DNA of 7,976 nucleotides from Planctomycetota bacterium (GTDB lineage: Bacteria; Planctomycetota; Phycisphaerae; UBA1845; PWPN01): NCBI GenBank assembly GCA_016209665.1, contig JACQVT010000607.1, positions 1-7,976 of the forward strand, given 5' to 3'. The position numbers and the translations under genes were made by a program. This document shows, piece by piece, positions 1 through 6,304 of the stretch. Under the pieces are notes generated by a model. That model did not search any database. It saw only the letters and a program-made list of their open reading frames with translations, and had not been told where the DNA came from. Numbering within the stretch: position 1 is the stretch's first letter; each line of letters begins with the position of its first letter.

Positions 1-41
1 CCCGGGCCCCGAGCCCCGGGTCCCGAGCCCCGAACCCCGAT
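1..41. repeat. Degenerate 7-bp tandem repeat (CCCCGAR), running off the left edge
   Basis: Five consecutive heptamers sit in perfect register: CCCCGAG (7-13), CCCCGGG (14-20), TCCCGAG (21-27), CCCCGAA (28-34) and CCCCGAT (35-41). Bases 1-6 (CCCGGG) fit as the tail of a sixth unit, so the array probably continues outside the window. On the minus strand, which is the purD transcript strand, it reads as six runs of 3-4 G separated by 3-4 nt, a classical G-quadruplex pattern. It starts 12 bp beyond the purD stop codon. The form recalls the heptameric short tandem repeats (STRR) of filamentous cyanobacteria, but homology is not implied. Its function is unknown; transcript 3'-end structure is one possibility. 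Confidence 0.75.
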
Positions 42-52
42 TTGCCCTTTGG

Positions 53-1318
53 CTACGTGGCCTTGCTGGCGATGTCGCGGCGGCAATAGGCGCCGTCGAA
101 CCTGATCCTGGCGCAGGCGTCGTAGGCCCGGCGCTGGGCATCGGGGATGGTCTCGCCAAGGGCGGTGACGCCAAGGACACGGCCGCCCGCAGTGACAGTT
201 TTACTGCCGACCTTGCGGGTGCCGGCGTGGAAAACGACGACGTCGGGCATCGCGGCGGTGGCCTCCAGGCCGGCGATGGCTTTGCCGCTTTCGTACTGGC
301 CGGGGTAGCCGCCCGAGGCCAGCACGACGCAGACGGCGGCCCGCGGATCCCAGTTGAGAGTGACGCGGTCGAGGCGGTCGTCGACCACGGCCTCGCAGAC
401 GTCGAGCAAGTCGGTCCGCAGCCGCATGAGCAGGGGCTGGGCCTCGGGGTCGCCGAAGCGGCAGTTGAACTCGAGGACCTTGGGGCCGGCGGTGGTCACC
501 ATCAGGCCGGTGTACAGCACGCCTCGGTAGGTGATGCCCTGCGTGCGCAGGGCGTCGACGATGGGGACCAGGATTTCGGACTCGATCTGGCGGATGAGCT
601 TGTCGTTGAGCAGGGTGGTCGGGCTGTAAGCGCCCATGCCGCCGGTGTTGGGGCCGGTGTCGCCGTCGCCGATGGGCTTGTGGTCCTGGGCGCTCTCCAT
701 GATGTAGATACTGTCCCGGTCGACGAAGGCGAGCAGGCTGATCTCGGAGCCGACGAGCCGCTCCTCGACCACGACGGTGTCGCCGGCAGACCCGAACTCC
801 TTGGCCACCATGATGCGTTCCAGAGCGATCAGGGCGTCGGCGGGGTCGTCGCAGACGATCACGCCCTTGCCCTTGGCCAGACCGGCGGCCTTGAGCACGA
901 TCGGGTGGTCGCGGCTGGCGATGTAGGTGCGGGCGTCCTTGTACTTGGTGAAGATCCGGGCGTCGGCGGTGGGCACGGAGCGGTGGCGCATCAGCTCCTT
1001 GGCGAAGGCCTTGTCGCCCTCGATGCGGGCGGCCGCCTTATCGGGGCCGAACGCGCGGATCTCCGCGGCCGCCAGTTCGTCGATGAGGCCCAGGCACAGT
1101 GGGTCCTCGGGGCCGACGATGGCCAGGTCGATCTTCTGCTCGCGGGCAAACTTCACCAGCCCGGCGACATCATCGGATTTGATCTCGACGTTTTCGGCCA
1201 CCTCGGCCGTGCCGGGATTGCCCGGCGCGCAGTACAGCTTGCCGAGCCGAGGCGACTGGGCAATCTTCCAGGCCAGGGCGTGTTCCCGGCCACCCGAACC
1301 GATCAACAGAACGCGCAT
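53..1318 (-). CDS. purD: Phosphoribosylamine--glycine ligase (GAR synthetase)
   Basis: This cytosolic enzyme of de novo purine synthesis joins 5-phosphoribosylamine and glycine with ATP to give glycinamide ribonucleotide. The 421-residue product matches the usual length of about 420-430. It opens with the N-domain signature MRVLLIGSGGREHALAWK (1-18). The ATP-grasp domain spans about 100-295, with GDK at 101-103, lysine-rich KAAGLAKGKGV (143-153), GPNTGGMGAYSP (222-233) and the metal-binding EFNCRFGDPEAQPLL (283-297). The C-terminal domain covers about 328-415. An ATG three codons upstream (1327) is also in frame, but the GGAAGGA Shine-Dalgarno (1327-1333) abuts that ATG and lies 8 nt from the ATG at 1318, so 1318 is preferred. 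The stop is TAG (53-55). It lies 74 bp downstream of the glycosyltransferase on the same strand and may be cotranscribed with it. No defect is seen. Confidence 0.97.
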   Translation of the reverse strand: MRVLLIGSGGREHALAWKIAQSPRLGKLYCAPGNPGTAEVAENVEIKSDDVAGLVKFAREQKIDLAIVGPEDPLCLGLIDELAAAEIRAFGPDKAAARIEGDKAFAKELMRHRSVPTADARIFTKYKDARTYIASRDHPIVLKAAGLAKGKGVIVCDDPADALIALERIMVAKEFGSAGDTVVVEERLVGSEISLLAFVDRDSIYIMESAQDHKPIGDGDTGPNTGGMGAYSPTTLLNDKLIRQIESEILVPIVDALRTQGITYRGVLYTGLMVTTAGPKVLEFNCRFGDPEAQPLLMRLRTDLLDVCEAVVDDRLDRVTLNWDPRAAVCVVLASGGYPGQYESGKAIAGLEATAAMPDVVVFHAGTRKVGSKTVTAGGRVLGVTALGETIPDAQRRAYDACARIRFDGAYCRRDIASKAT

Positions 1319-1326
1319 CGTGGTCA

Positions 1327-1333
1327 TCCTTCC
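1327..1333 (-). promoter_or_regulatory. purD ribosome binding site that decides the start
   Basis: On the minus strand the sequence reads GGAAGGA, then 8 nt, then ATG (1318-1316). The alternative upstream ATG at 1327-1325 overlaps the last bases of this motif, leaving no spacer, so the motif can serve only the downstream ATG. Confidence 0.7.
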
Positions 1334-1392
1334 GCGGCGGATTGTGCCCGCGCTCGGATCGACGTTAGCACGATCGGGGCCATCTCGCCAGT

Positions 1393-2631
1393 TCAGGAAC
1401 CTCTATGGAACTCCCCGTGCACGCGTTCGAGCGTCTGCACGAACCGCTCGCCCAGCAGATCGCGGGAGAACCGCGTTTCGGCGAGCGTCCGGGCCCGCTG
1501 GGCCATCGCGGCTCGCTCCCGCGGGTGATCGCGCAGCCAGATGAGGGCGTCGGCGAAGGCGGCGGGGTCGCCGGGCGGCACGGCCCGGCCGATATCATGT
1601 TCGCGGATCATGTCGGCCAGCCAGCCGGGGTAGTTGTTCACCACCGGCAGGCCGCAGGCAATGTAGTCGAAGAACTTGTTCGGGGAGGTGCCGTAGTGCA
1701 TGACCGGGGTGTCAATCAGCACCATCAGCCCCACGTCCATGCGGGGCAGGACCCGAGCCAGTTCGGCCTTGGGGATGGGGCTGACCCAGCGGCAGACCGC
1801 GTCGAGGCCCTCGCGACGGCTGCGCTCGATCAGCCGGTCGCGCTCGCGGCCGCCGCCGATGAACACGAGCTGGATGCTCCGCTCGCCCCGGCGGAGCAGT
1901 TCGGCGGCGGCGTCCAGAACGGCATCCAGGCCGTTGAAGAAGCCGTGGGCGCCGGTGAACACGACACGGAACGAGCCGGGCGGGCCCAACCTCGGGTCGT
2001 CGTCCAGCGGCGTGCGGTCAGGTTTGAACAGATCGACGTCCGAGGCGTTGGGGATCATGGTGATGCGCTCGGCGGGGTACCCGGTGCCGGCGATGGAATC
2101 CTTGATGCCGGGCGACAGGGCGACGATGTGCCGGGCGGCGGCGTAGATTCGGCGTTCCAGACGTCGGCCGTACCAGATCAGCAGCGGATTCCGAAGGGCG
2201 CCGGCCGAGATCAGAATCTCGGGCCACACGTCGCGGACCTCAAACACGAACGGCACGTGGAGGTATCTCGCCCCCTTCATGCCGGGGATACCCACGGTCA
2301 GCGGCGTCGAAGTGGCAAACACCAGGTCGGCCTGCAACGACTTGACGATGCGGGTCGCGACCCTGGCGAAGCGGCCGAACGCCATCGCCCGCCGCAGCAG
2401 GCCCATCCTGGCCTCGTAGTACTCCGGGACTTGCAGCTCGCGGATGCCGTCCACGGCGTGCTCGCTGACCCCGCTCCCGCCCGTGGGCCGGATGCCGCCC
2501 GGCGCGTACTCGCCGCAGATCATGGTCACCCGATGGCCGGCCCTCAGCAGCCGTTGACTCCATTCATACGAGCGCGTGCCGGTGGCACCCTGCTTGGTGG
2601 CGAAATGCTGGTGGATGTAGATAACGTGCAT
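1393..2631 (-). CDS. Glycosyltransferase family 4 (GT-B fold, WbuB-like)
   Basis: The 412-residue product is a predicted retaining GT4 transferase that adds a sugar from a nucleotide donor to a growing surface glycan on the cytoplasmic face. It has two Rossmann-like halves. The N-domain starts MHVIYIHQHF, then GTRSYEWSQRLL (18-29) and RAGHRVTMICG (30-40). The WbuB-type motif FEVRDVWPEIL is at 130-140. The C-domain starts near 221 (FRVVFTGAHG), with FIGGGRERDRL (257-267) and the donor-binding GTSPNKFFDYIACGLPVV (314-331). In that segment Asp322 lies near the position of the family's usual acidic (EX7E-type) residue. The frame is open further upstream, but those codons lie over the promoter region and look non-coding, so the ATG at 2631 is chosen; its Shine-Dalgarno is weak. 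It is divergent from the sugar-phosphate transferase at 2819, which supports a shared polysaccharide role. The exact sugar cannot be told. Confidence 0.9.
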   Translation of the reverse strand: MHVIYIHQHFATKQGATGTRSYEWSQRLLRAGHRVTMICGEYAPGGIRPTGGSGVSEHAVDGIRELQVPEYYEARMGLLRRAMAFGRFARVATRIVKSLQADLVFATSTPLTVGIPGMKGARYLHVPFVFEVRDVWPEILISAGALRNPLLIWYGRRLERRIYAAARHIVALSPGIKDSIAGTGYPAERITMIPNASDVDLFKPDRTPLDDDPRLGPPGSFRVVFTGAHGFFNGLDAVLDAAAELLRRGERSIQLVFIGGGRERDRLIERSRREGLDAVCRWVSPIPKAELARVLPRMDVGLMVLIDTPVMHYGTSPNKFFDYIACGLPVVNNYPGWLADMIREHDIGRAVPPGDPAAFADALIWLRDHPRERAAMAQRARTLAETRFSRDLLGERFVQTLERVHGEFHRGS

Positions 2632-2670
2632 GCGTCGGTCTTTTCGCGGCCGCTCGCGAGGATCGCGGTC

Positions 2671-2699
2671 ATTCTGGAGAGAGCGATCACACCTGTCAA
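2671..2699 (-). promoter_or_regulatory. Predicted sigma70-type promoter of the glycosyltransferase gene
   Basis: Read on the minus strand, a perfect -35 box TTGACA (2699-2694) is followed by a 17-nt spacer and CAGAAT (2676-2671), which matches TATAAT at four of six positions. Transcription would begin near 2664, leaving a leader of about 30 nt before the ATG at 2631. Box match and spacing are seen directly; activity is inferred. Confidence 0.55.
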
Positions 2700-2716
2700 G
2701 CAAGGTCGACAGCGTT

Positions 2717-2762
2717 CGTTGACCGGTCGCGCGGGGCGGGCTAGACTCACCGCTGGTCAACG
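2717..2762. promoter_or_regulatory. Perfect 8-bp inverted repeat flanking the operon promoter
   Basis: CGTTGACC (2717-2724) is repeated as its exact reverse complement GGTCAACG (2755-2762), with 30 bp between the arms. The left arm contains the predicted -35 box of the plus-strand promoter; the right arm falls at or just after the expected transcription start. This placement would suit an operator bound by a dimer or looped tetramer, but it could also be chance in a short GC-rich region. No regulator is encoded in the window. Confidence 0.4.
2719..2747 (+). promoter_or_regulatory. Predicted sigma70-type promoter of the plus-strand glycan operon
   Basis: TTGACC (2719-2724, five of six consensus bases), exactly 17 bp of spacer, then TAGACT (2742-2747, four of six). 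Transcription would start near 2754, giving a leader of about 65 nt before the ATG at 2819. Its -35 box lies 19 bp from that of the opposing glycosyltransferase promoter, forming a compact divergent control region. Confidence 0.6.
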
Positions 2763-2818
2763 GGCGGAGGACTCGCCACGGCGATGCAGGCCGCCCGGGT
2801 GCGGCGACTTGGGGCGAC

Positions 2819-3736
2819 ATGGCGATCGGGATACCAGTTCTGACCGGGGTCATCGTGAGCCAGACGAGGTTCGGGGACGTCGTGCAGGAATTCTGGCCGG
2901 TCTTGGCCGCCTCGTTCCTGGTTTCGCTGCTGGCGACGCCGATCTGTCGCCGGCTGGCCCTTCGATCCCGGATCGTGGACCGCCCGGACGACTTTCTCAA
3001 GCCGCACAAACAGCCGATCCCCTATCTGGGCGGGGTGGCGATCTTCCTGGGCTGGTTCGTGGGGATCGGACTGGCCCTGCTGGCATCGCGCCACGCCGCG
3101 GAAGGCTTGCAGGTCCGGGCCCCGCGGATGGCCGGCATCGCCCTGGCCGGCCTGGTGATCATGCTGGTCGGCCTGTTCGACGACCTGCGGGTGATGCGGC
3201 CCAAGCCCAAGCTCATCGCGAATATCACCGTTGGCTTGTTCCTGATCTGGCTCGGCGTGGGGGCGAAGATCATCCAGGTCTTTGTCGGGGGAATGGGCGT
3301 CACGTTCGGCCCTCATGAACGATGGCTGGAACTGGTCTACTCGGTGCCGCTGACCCTGCTGTTCGTGGTGGGGGCGTGCAACGCGACGAATCTGATCGAC
3401 GGGCTGGACGGGCTGTGCACGGGTGTGCTCGGGATCATCTCCATCGGTTTCTTCGCGCTGGCCGCCTATCTGCGGCTGTCCACGGACACCCCGGTGACCA
3501 ACGAACGCATCGTCCTGGCCCTGGCGATGCTCGGCGGGGCGGGGGGCTTCCTGCCGTTCAACCGGAACCCCGCCAAGATCTTCATGGGTGACGCCGGTTC
3601 CATGCTGCTGGGCCTCAACGCCGCCATCATCATGCTGCTGTTCGGCGAGGAGCGGCTGATGAATTGGATGATCGGCGCGCTCATGGTGTTTGGGCTGCCC
3701 ATCGGGGACATGCTGCTGACGCTGGCCCGGCGGTAG
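2819..3736 (+). CDS. MraY/WecA/TagO-family sugar-1-phosphate transferase, N-terminal part ended by in-frame TAG
   Basis: This polytopic inner-membrane enzyme family moves a UDP-linked amino-sugar phosphate onto undecaprenyl phosphate, starting lipid-linked glycan synthesis. The 305 residues up to the stop contain the N-terminal motif DRPDDFLKPHKQPIPYLGG (54-72), the catalytic Asp pair at 121-122 (LFDDLRV), NATNLIDGLDGL (188-199) and NPAKIFMGDAGSMLLG (250-265), with many hydrophobic helices between. Motif form suggests the WecA/TagO-like branch rather than MraY; no gene symbol is assigned. The ATG at 2819 follows a weak GGGG (2811-2814); a GTG at 2855 behind another GGGG is an alternative. Family members normally continue about 90 residues further with a His-containing loop and final helices. 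Those are encoded in the same frame just beyond the stop, so this product alone is C-terminally truncated and probably inactive. Confidence 0.88.
   Translation: MAIGIPVLTGVIVSQTRFGDVVQEFWPVLAASFLVSLLATPICRRLALRSRIVDRPDDFLKPHKQPIPYLGGVAIFLGWFVGIGLALLASRHAAEGLQVRAPRMAGIALAGLVIMLVGLFDDLRVMRPKPKLIANITVGLFLIWLGVGAKIIQVFVGGMGVTFGPHERWLELVYSVPLTLLFVVGACNATNLIDGLDGLCTGVLGIISIGFFALAAYLRLSTDTPVTNERIVLALAMLGGAGGFLPFNRNPAKIFMGDAGSMLLGLNAAIIMLLFGEERLMNWMIGALMVFGLPIGDMLLTLARR
3734..3736 (+). other. In-frame amber codon (codon 306) splitting the transferase gene
   Basis: The reading runs ...LTLARR-TAG-RNGRPLMEGDRSH... with no frameshift. The codon context is CGG TAG CGG. A single base change from TGG (Trp), AAG, CAG or TTG would give TAG. 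Which residue normally sits here needs an alignment; an aromatic or hydrophobic residue after the Arg pair would be unsurprising. There is no second stop for the following 97 codons. Confidence 0.9.
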
Positions 3737-3754
3737 CGGAACGGCCGGCCGCTC

Positions 3755-4030
3755 ATGGAGGGCGACCGAAGCCACTTCTACGATCAACTGGTCGACCGCG
3801 GACTCGGCGTGAAACGGGTGGTGGCGATCAGCTACCTGCTGACGACGGCGTTCGTGCTGGTGGGCATCTCCGTGATCTTTCTGCGGATCCGGTACGCGAT
3901 TCTGGTCTATTGCGCGACGGTCGTCGGCGCGGTGCTGGCGGTCTGGAAACTGAACATGGCCGGGATCGAGCCCGGCCGTCAGACGGGGCGCCCGGCGGTG
4001 CCACCGTCCTATCCGACGGCCGAGCCATGA
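3755..4030 (+). pseudogene. C-terminal part of the same sugar-1-phosphate transferase, downstream of the amber stop
   Basis: This is the same frame as the N-terminal part. The first ATG after the stop is codon 313 of the undivided gene, giving 91 residues; unbroken, the protein would be 403 residues. It begins MEGDRSHFYDQLVDRG, matching the family's conserved His-containing cytoplasmic loop (compare the DRxHLHH loop of WecA/TagO relatives). Two hydrophobic helices follow (VVAISYLLTTAFVLVGISVIFL, then YAILVYCATVVGAVLAVW) and a short polar tail. No Shine-Dalgarno precedes the ATG, so independent translation is unlikely. Codon choice matches the upstream part, so decay is not advanced. The TGA stop (4028-4030) overlaps the ribosome binding site of the next gene. 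If TAG is read through or is an error, this is simply the end of an intact gene. Confidence 0.8.
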
Positions 4031-4032
4031 GG
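4029..4032 (+). promoter_or_regulatory. Ribosome binding site overlapping the upstream stop codon
   Basis: GAGG begins inside the TGA stop of the transferase reading frame (4028-4030) and lies 5 nt before the ATG at 4038. This arrangement is typical of translational coupling, so the amber codon upstream could reduce expression of the next gene. Confidence 0.5.
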
Positions 4033-4037
4033 TCAGG

Positions 4038-4859
4038 ATGAACAGCGAGTTGCTGATTGAACGGAGACGATGGTTCCGGGTGTTTCCCGAGGGGACGCTC
4101 GAGTTCGCGATCATCACGCGGGTGCTGGCTCTGATGCTGCTGATGGCCCTGGGCATCGTGACCGGGGCCCAGCGACCGCTGGTGATAACCGCCCTGGTGG
4201 GCGTGCTGTGGAGCGACTACGTCCTGCTTGTCTGGTGGGCGGTGCAGGTGGCGATGGATCTGGAGATGCTGACGGGGCAACCGCGGCCCGCCGATGCGCC
4301 GCGGCGGCGAGCGATCGTGGGGGTGACGGTCCTGTTGCCATCGGTGGGGGCGGTGATCGCCGTGCTTCCGTGGGGACGGGTCTTCGCGTTTCTAGGGATC
4401 GGGGCTTCGGGGGTGTCCAGGGCGTTGCCGTTGGTCGGAGCCATCGCGTTCGTGGCGGCCCTGGTGCCCGCTTGCCGTGCTTTGCGGGGCGTTCGGCTGG
4501 GAGCGGGGCACTGGACGGCGCTGGTGCTGGTCCCGCTGGTCCATTGGTTTGCCCTGCATCGGATCGCCGGGGGCCTGGATACCCGGATTCAGCAGCAGTT
4601 GCGCGAGCGGGGCGAACCGCCGCAAAGCTTACGGAGCGCCGGTGCCGCCCTGCTGGCCGCGGACGTGACGTGGGTCCTGAGCATTCTGCCGTGGGCGGTG
4701 GTTGTGGTTGTCAGCCTGGCCCGGGGTTGGCCGTCGGGTGGGTGGTCGCGGTTCGGCCCCGTCTGCGGAACGATCCTGGCGGCGGTCTTCGCGATTGCCG
4801 ACCTCGCGGCCCTGGAGGCCGTGCAGCGCCAGATGGTCAGGCTGGTCCGCAAGCCCTGA
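4038..4859 (+). CDS. Multi-pass membrane protein of unknown function
   Basis: I do not recognise a family for this 273-residue product. It has about seven hydrophobic stretches: roughly 25-43, 48-72, 92-111, 128-146, 158-173, 203-227 and 241-260. A basic, polar N-terminus precedes them (MNSELLIERRRWFR). The loops include a proline/arginine-rich segment at 81-91 (QPRPADAPRRR) and a charged, glutamine-rich loop at 181-198 (RIQQQLRERGE). No signal peptide, catalytic motif or glycosyltransferase signature is visible. It starts 7 nt after the sugar-phosphate transferase frame and ends 57 nt before ugd, so it is probably cotranscribed with both. Its position suggests a role in surface-glycan assembly or transport, but this rests on context alone. 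It is shorter than typical Wzx flippases or Wzy polymerases. Confidence 0.82.
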   Translation: MNSELLIERRRWFRVFPEGTLEFAIITRVLALMLLMALGIVTGAQRPLVITALVGVLWSDYVLLVWWAVQVAMDLEMLTGQPRPADAPRRRAIVGVTVLLPSVGAVIAVLPWGRVFAFLGIGASGVSRALPLVGAIAFVAALVPACRALRGVRLGAGHWTALVLVPLVHWFALHRIAGGLDTRIQQQLRERGEPPQSLRSAGAALLAADVTWVLSILPWAVVVVVSLARGWPSGGWSRFGPVCGTILAAVFAIADLAALEAVQRQMVRLVRKP

Positions 4860-4904
4860 ACCCGGTGGCAACACACGGGGCGACGATACCCCGGGCGTGG
4901 CACC

Positions 4905-4910
4905 AAGGAG
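4905..4910 (+). promoter_or_regulatory. Strong ugd ribosome binding site
   Basis: AAGGAG lies 6 nt before the ATG at 4917, a near-consensus Shine-Dalgarno that fixes the start. It is clearly stronger than the one before the first gene of the operon. Confidence 0.75.
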
Positions 4911-4916
4911 CATCCT

Positions 4917-6233
4917 ATGAAACTGACCGTGGTTGGCACCGGATACGTGGGACTGGTGACCGGCGCGTGCCTGGCCGACACCGGCAACGACGTGGTCGCC
5001 TACGACATCAATGCCGAGAAGATCGCCGCCCTGACCCGCGGCGAGTGTCCGATCTTCGAGCCGGGCCTGACCGAGATCATCCAAGCGAACGCCCGGGCGG
5101 GCCGGCTGTTCTTCACGACCGATCTGCGACAGGCGGTCCACCATGCCGAGGCGATCTTCATCGCCGTGGGCACGCCGCCGCGGGAGGACGGCTCGCCCGA
5201 CCTGACCGCCCTGCATTCGGTCGCCGACGCCGTGGCCGACGAACTCAACCATCCCAAGATCGTGGTGATCAAGAGCACGGTGCCGGTCGGCACGGGCGAC
5301 GCGATCGAGGCCCGGATGAACAAGCGGGCCCGTCATGCCGTCCGGGTGGTGAACAACCCGGAATTCCTGAAAGAGGGCACCGCGGTCGACGATTTCCAGA
5401 AGCCCGACCGCGTGGTCATTGGGGCCGAGGCGGCCGAGGCCGCCGATCGCATCCGCGAACTCCATGAACCGTTCGTGCGGAACCAGCGGCCGATCTTCGT
5501 CATGCACCGCGCTGCCGCCGAGATGACCAAGTACGCCGCCAATGCCTGCCTGGCCGCCCGCATCAGCTTCATCAACCAGATCGCCAACATCTGCGACGCC
5601 CTGGGCATCGACGTGAACGAGGTCCGCACGGGCATCGGCTCGGACGGACGCATCGGCTTTCAGTTCCTGTACCCGGGGGCCGGCTACGGCGGAAGCTGCT
5701 TCCCCAAGGACGTGCAGGCCCTGGTCCACGTGGCCCGCCGGGCCGGCGTCGAGGCCGACCTGCTCGAGGCCGTGCACGAGGTCAACCAGCGGCAGCGCGA
5801 GGTGCTGTTCCGCAAGATCACCGGCCGGTTCGGTGCGGACCTGACCGGCCGGACGTTCGCCGTCTGGGGCGTGGCCTTCAAGCCCAGGACCGATGATATC
5901 CGCGAGGCACCAGCGGTGGTCCTCATCGAGCGGCTGCTGGAAGCCGCGGCGGCCGTGCGGGCCCACGACCCGGTGGCCCTGGCGAACCTGCGGCGGCGGT
6001 TCGGCGATCGCATCAGCTACCACACCAACGCCTACGACACCGTCCAGTCCGCCGACGCCCTGGCGATCGTCACCGAATGGAACGAATTCCGCTCCCCCGA
6101 TTTCGACGAGATGCGCCGGCGGCTGAAGTCACCGATCATCTTCGACGGCCGAAACCTCTACTCGCTGACCACCATGCAACGCTGCCGGTTCGCGTACCAC
6201 TCCATCGGCCGGCCGAGCCTGCGACCCGCGTGA
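4917..6233 (+). CDS. ugd: UDP-glucose 6-dehydrogenase
   Basis: This cytosolic enzyme oxidises UDP-glucose to UDP-glucuronate with two NAD+, supplying a precursor for acidic polysaccharides. The 438 residues fit the bacterial family length. The N-terminal NAD-binding fold has VVGTGYVGLVTGACLA (5-20) and AVGTPPREDGSPDL (83-96), then KSTVPVGT (119-126). The substrate and catalytic region shows NNPEFLKEGTAVDDF (146-160), Lys205 in EMTKYAANA, and catalytic Cys261 in PGAGYGGSCFPKD (253-265). The C-terminal UDP-binding domain shows AVWGVAFKPRTDDIREAP (315-332) and IIFDGRNLY (407-415). All expected catalytic residues (Glu149, Lys205, Cys261, Asp265) are present. It is the last gene of the plus-strand operon and converges on gltX. 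A related UDP-sugar dehydrogenase such as UDP-ManNAc dehydrogenase is possible, but the GYVGL and GSCFPKD forms favour UDP-glucose. Confidence 0.95.
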   Translation: MKLTVVGTGYVGLVTGACLADTGNDVVAYDINAEKIAALTRGECPIFEPGLTEIIQANARAGRLFFTTDLRQAVHHAEAIFIAVGTPPREDGSPDLTALHSVADAVADELNHPKIVVIKSTVPVGTGDAIEARMNKRARHAVRVVNNPEFLKEGTAVDDFQKPDRVVIGAEAAEAADRIRELHEPFVRNQRPIFVMHRAAAEMTKYAANACLAARISFINQIANICDALGIDVNEVRTGIGSDGRIGFQFLYPGAGYGGSCFPKDVQALVHVARRAGVEADLLEAVHEVNQRQREVLFRKITGRFGADLTGRTFAVWGVAFKPRTDDIREAPAVVLIERLLEAAAAVRAHDPVALANLRRRFGDRISYHTNAYDTVQSADALAIVTEWNEFRSPDFDEMRRRLKSPIIFDGRNLYSLTTMQRCRFAYHSIGRPSLRPA

Positions 6234-6304
6234 CCCGAAACCGCTGCGTCCACGCTCCCGTATGTGGTCCAACCTCCCCCGTGTGTGGCCGGCGATGCGC
6301 CGAC

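Noticed and set aside
1319..1392. Possible hairpin GATCG (1357-1361) with CGATC (1371-1375) between the glycosyltransferase and purD
   Set aside because: Only 5 bp with no T run on either strand; not enough to call a terminator, so an operon remains possible.
227..1528. Plus-strand open frame of 433 codons opposite purD
   Set aside because: Rich in Gly, Val, Asp and His with no domain; it mirrors the codon bias of purD, whose motifs are all present on the other strand.
1405..3318. Very long plus-strand open frame (637 codons) antisense to the glycosyltransferase and running into the transferase gene
   Set aside because: Its translation is low-complexity (Gly, Ala, Asp, His-rich), without recognisable motifs; long antisense frames are expected opposite GC-rich genes. 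It overlaps two convincing genes and the divergent promoter region.
3755..4030. A separate small membrane-protein gene starting at 3755
   Set aside because: It has no ribosome binding site and begins in the middle of a conserved loop of the upstream family in the same frame; it is the rest of that gene.
2747..4156. Minus-strand open frame of 469 codons opposite the sugar-phosphate transferase
   Set aside because: Composed mostly of His, Gln, Arg, Asp and Pro, as expected for the reverse of a membrane-protein gene; it has no start signal or motif.
4629..6023. Minus-strand open frame of 464 codons opposite ugd
   Set aside because: It mirrors a fully convincing UDP-glucose dehydrogenase and has no recognisable motif.
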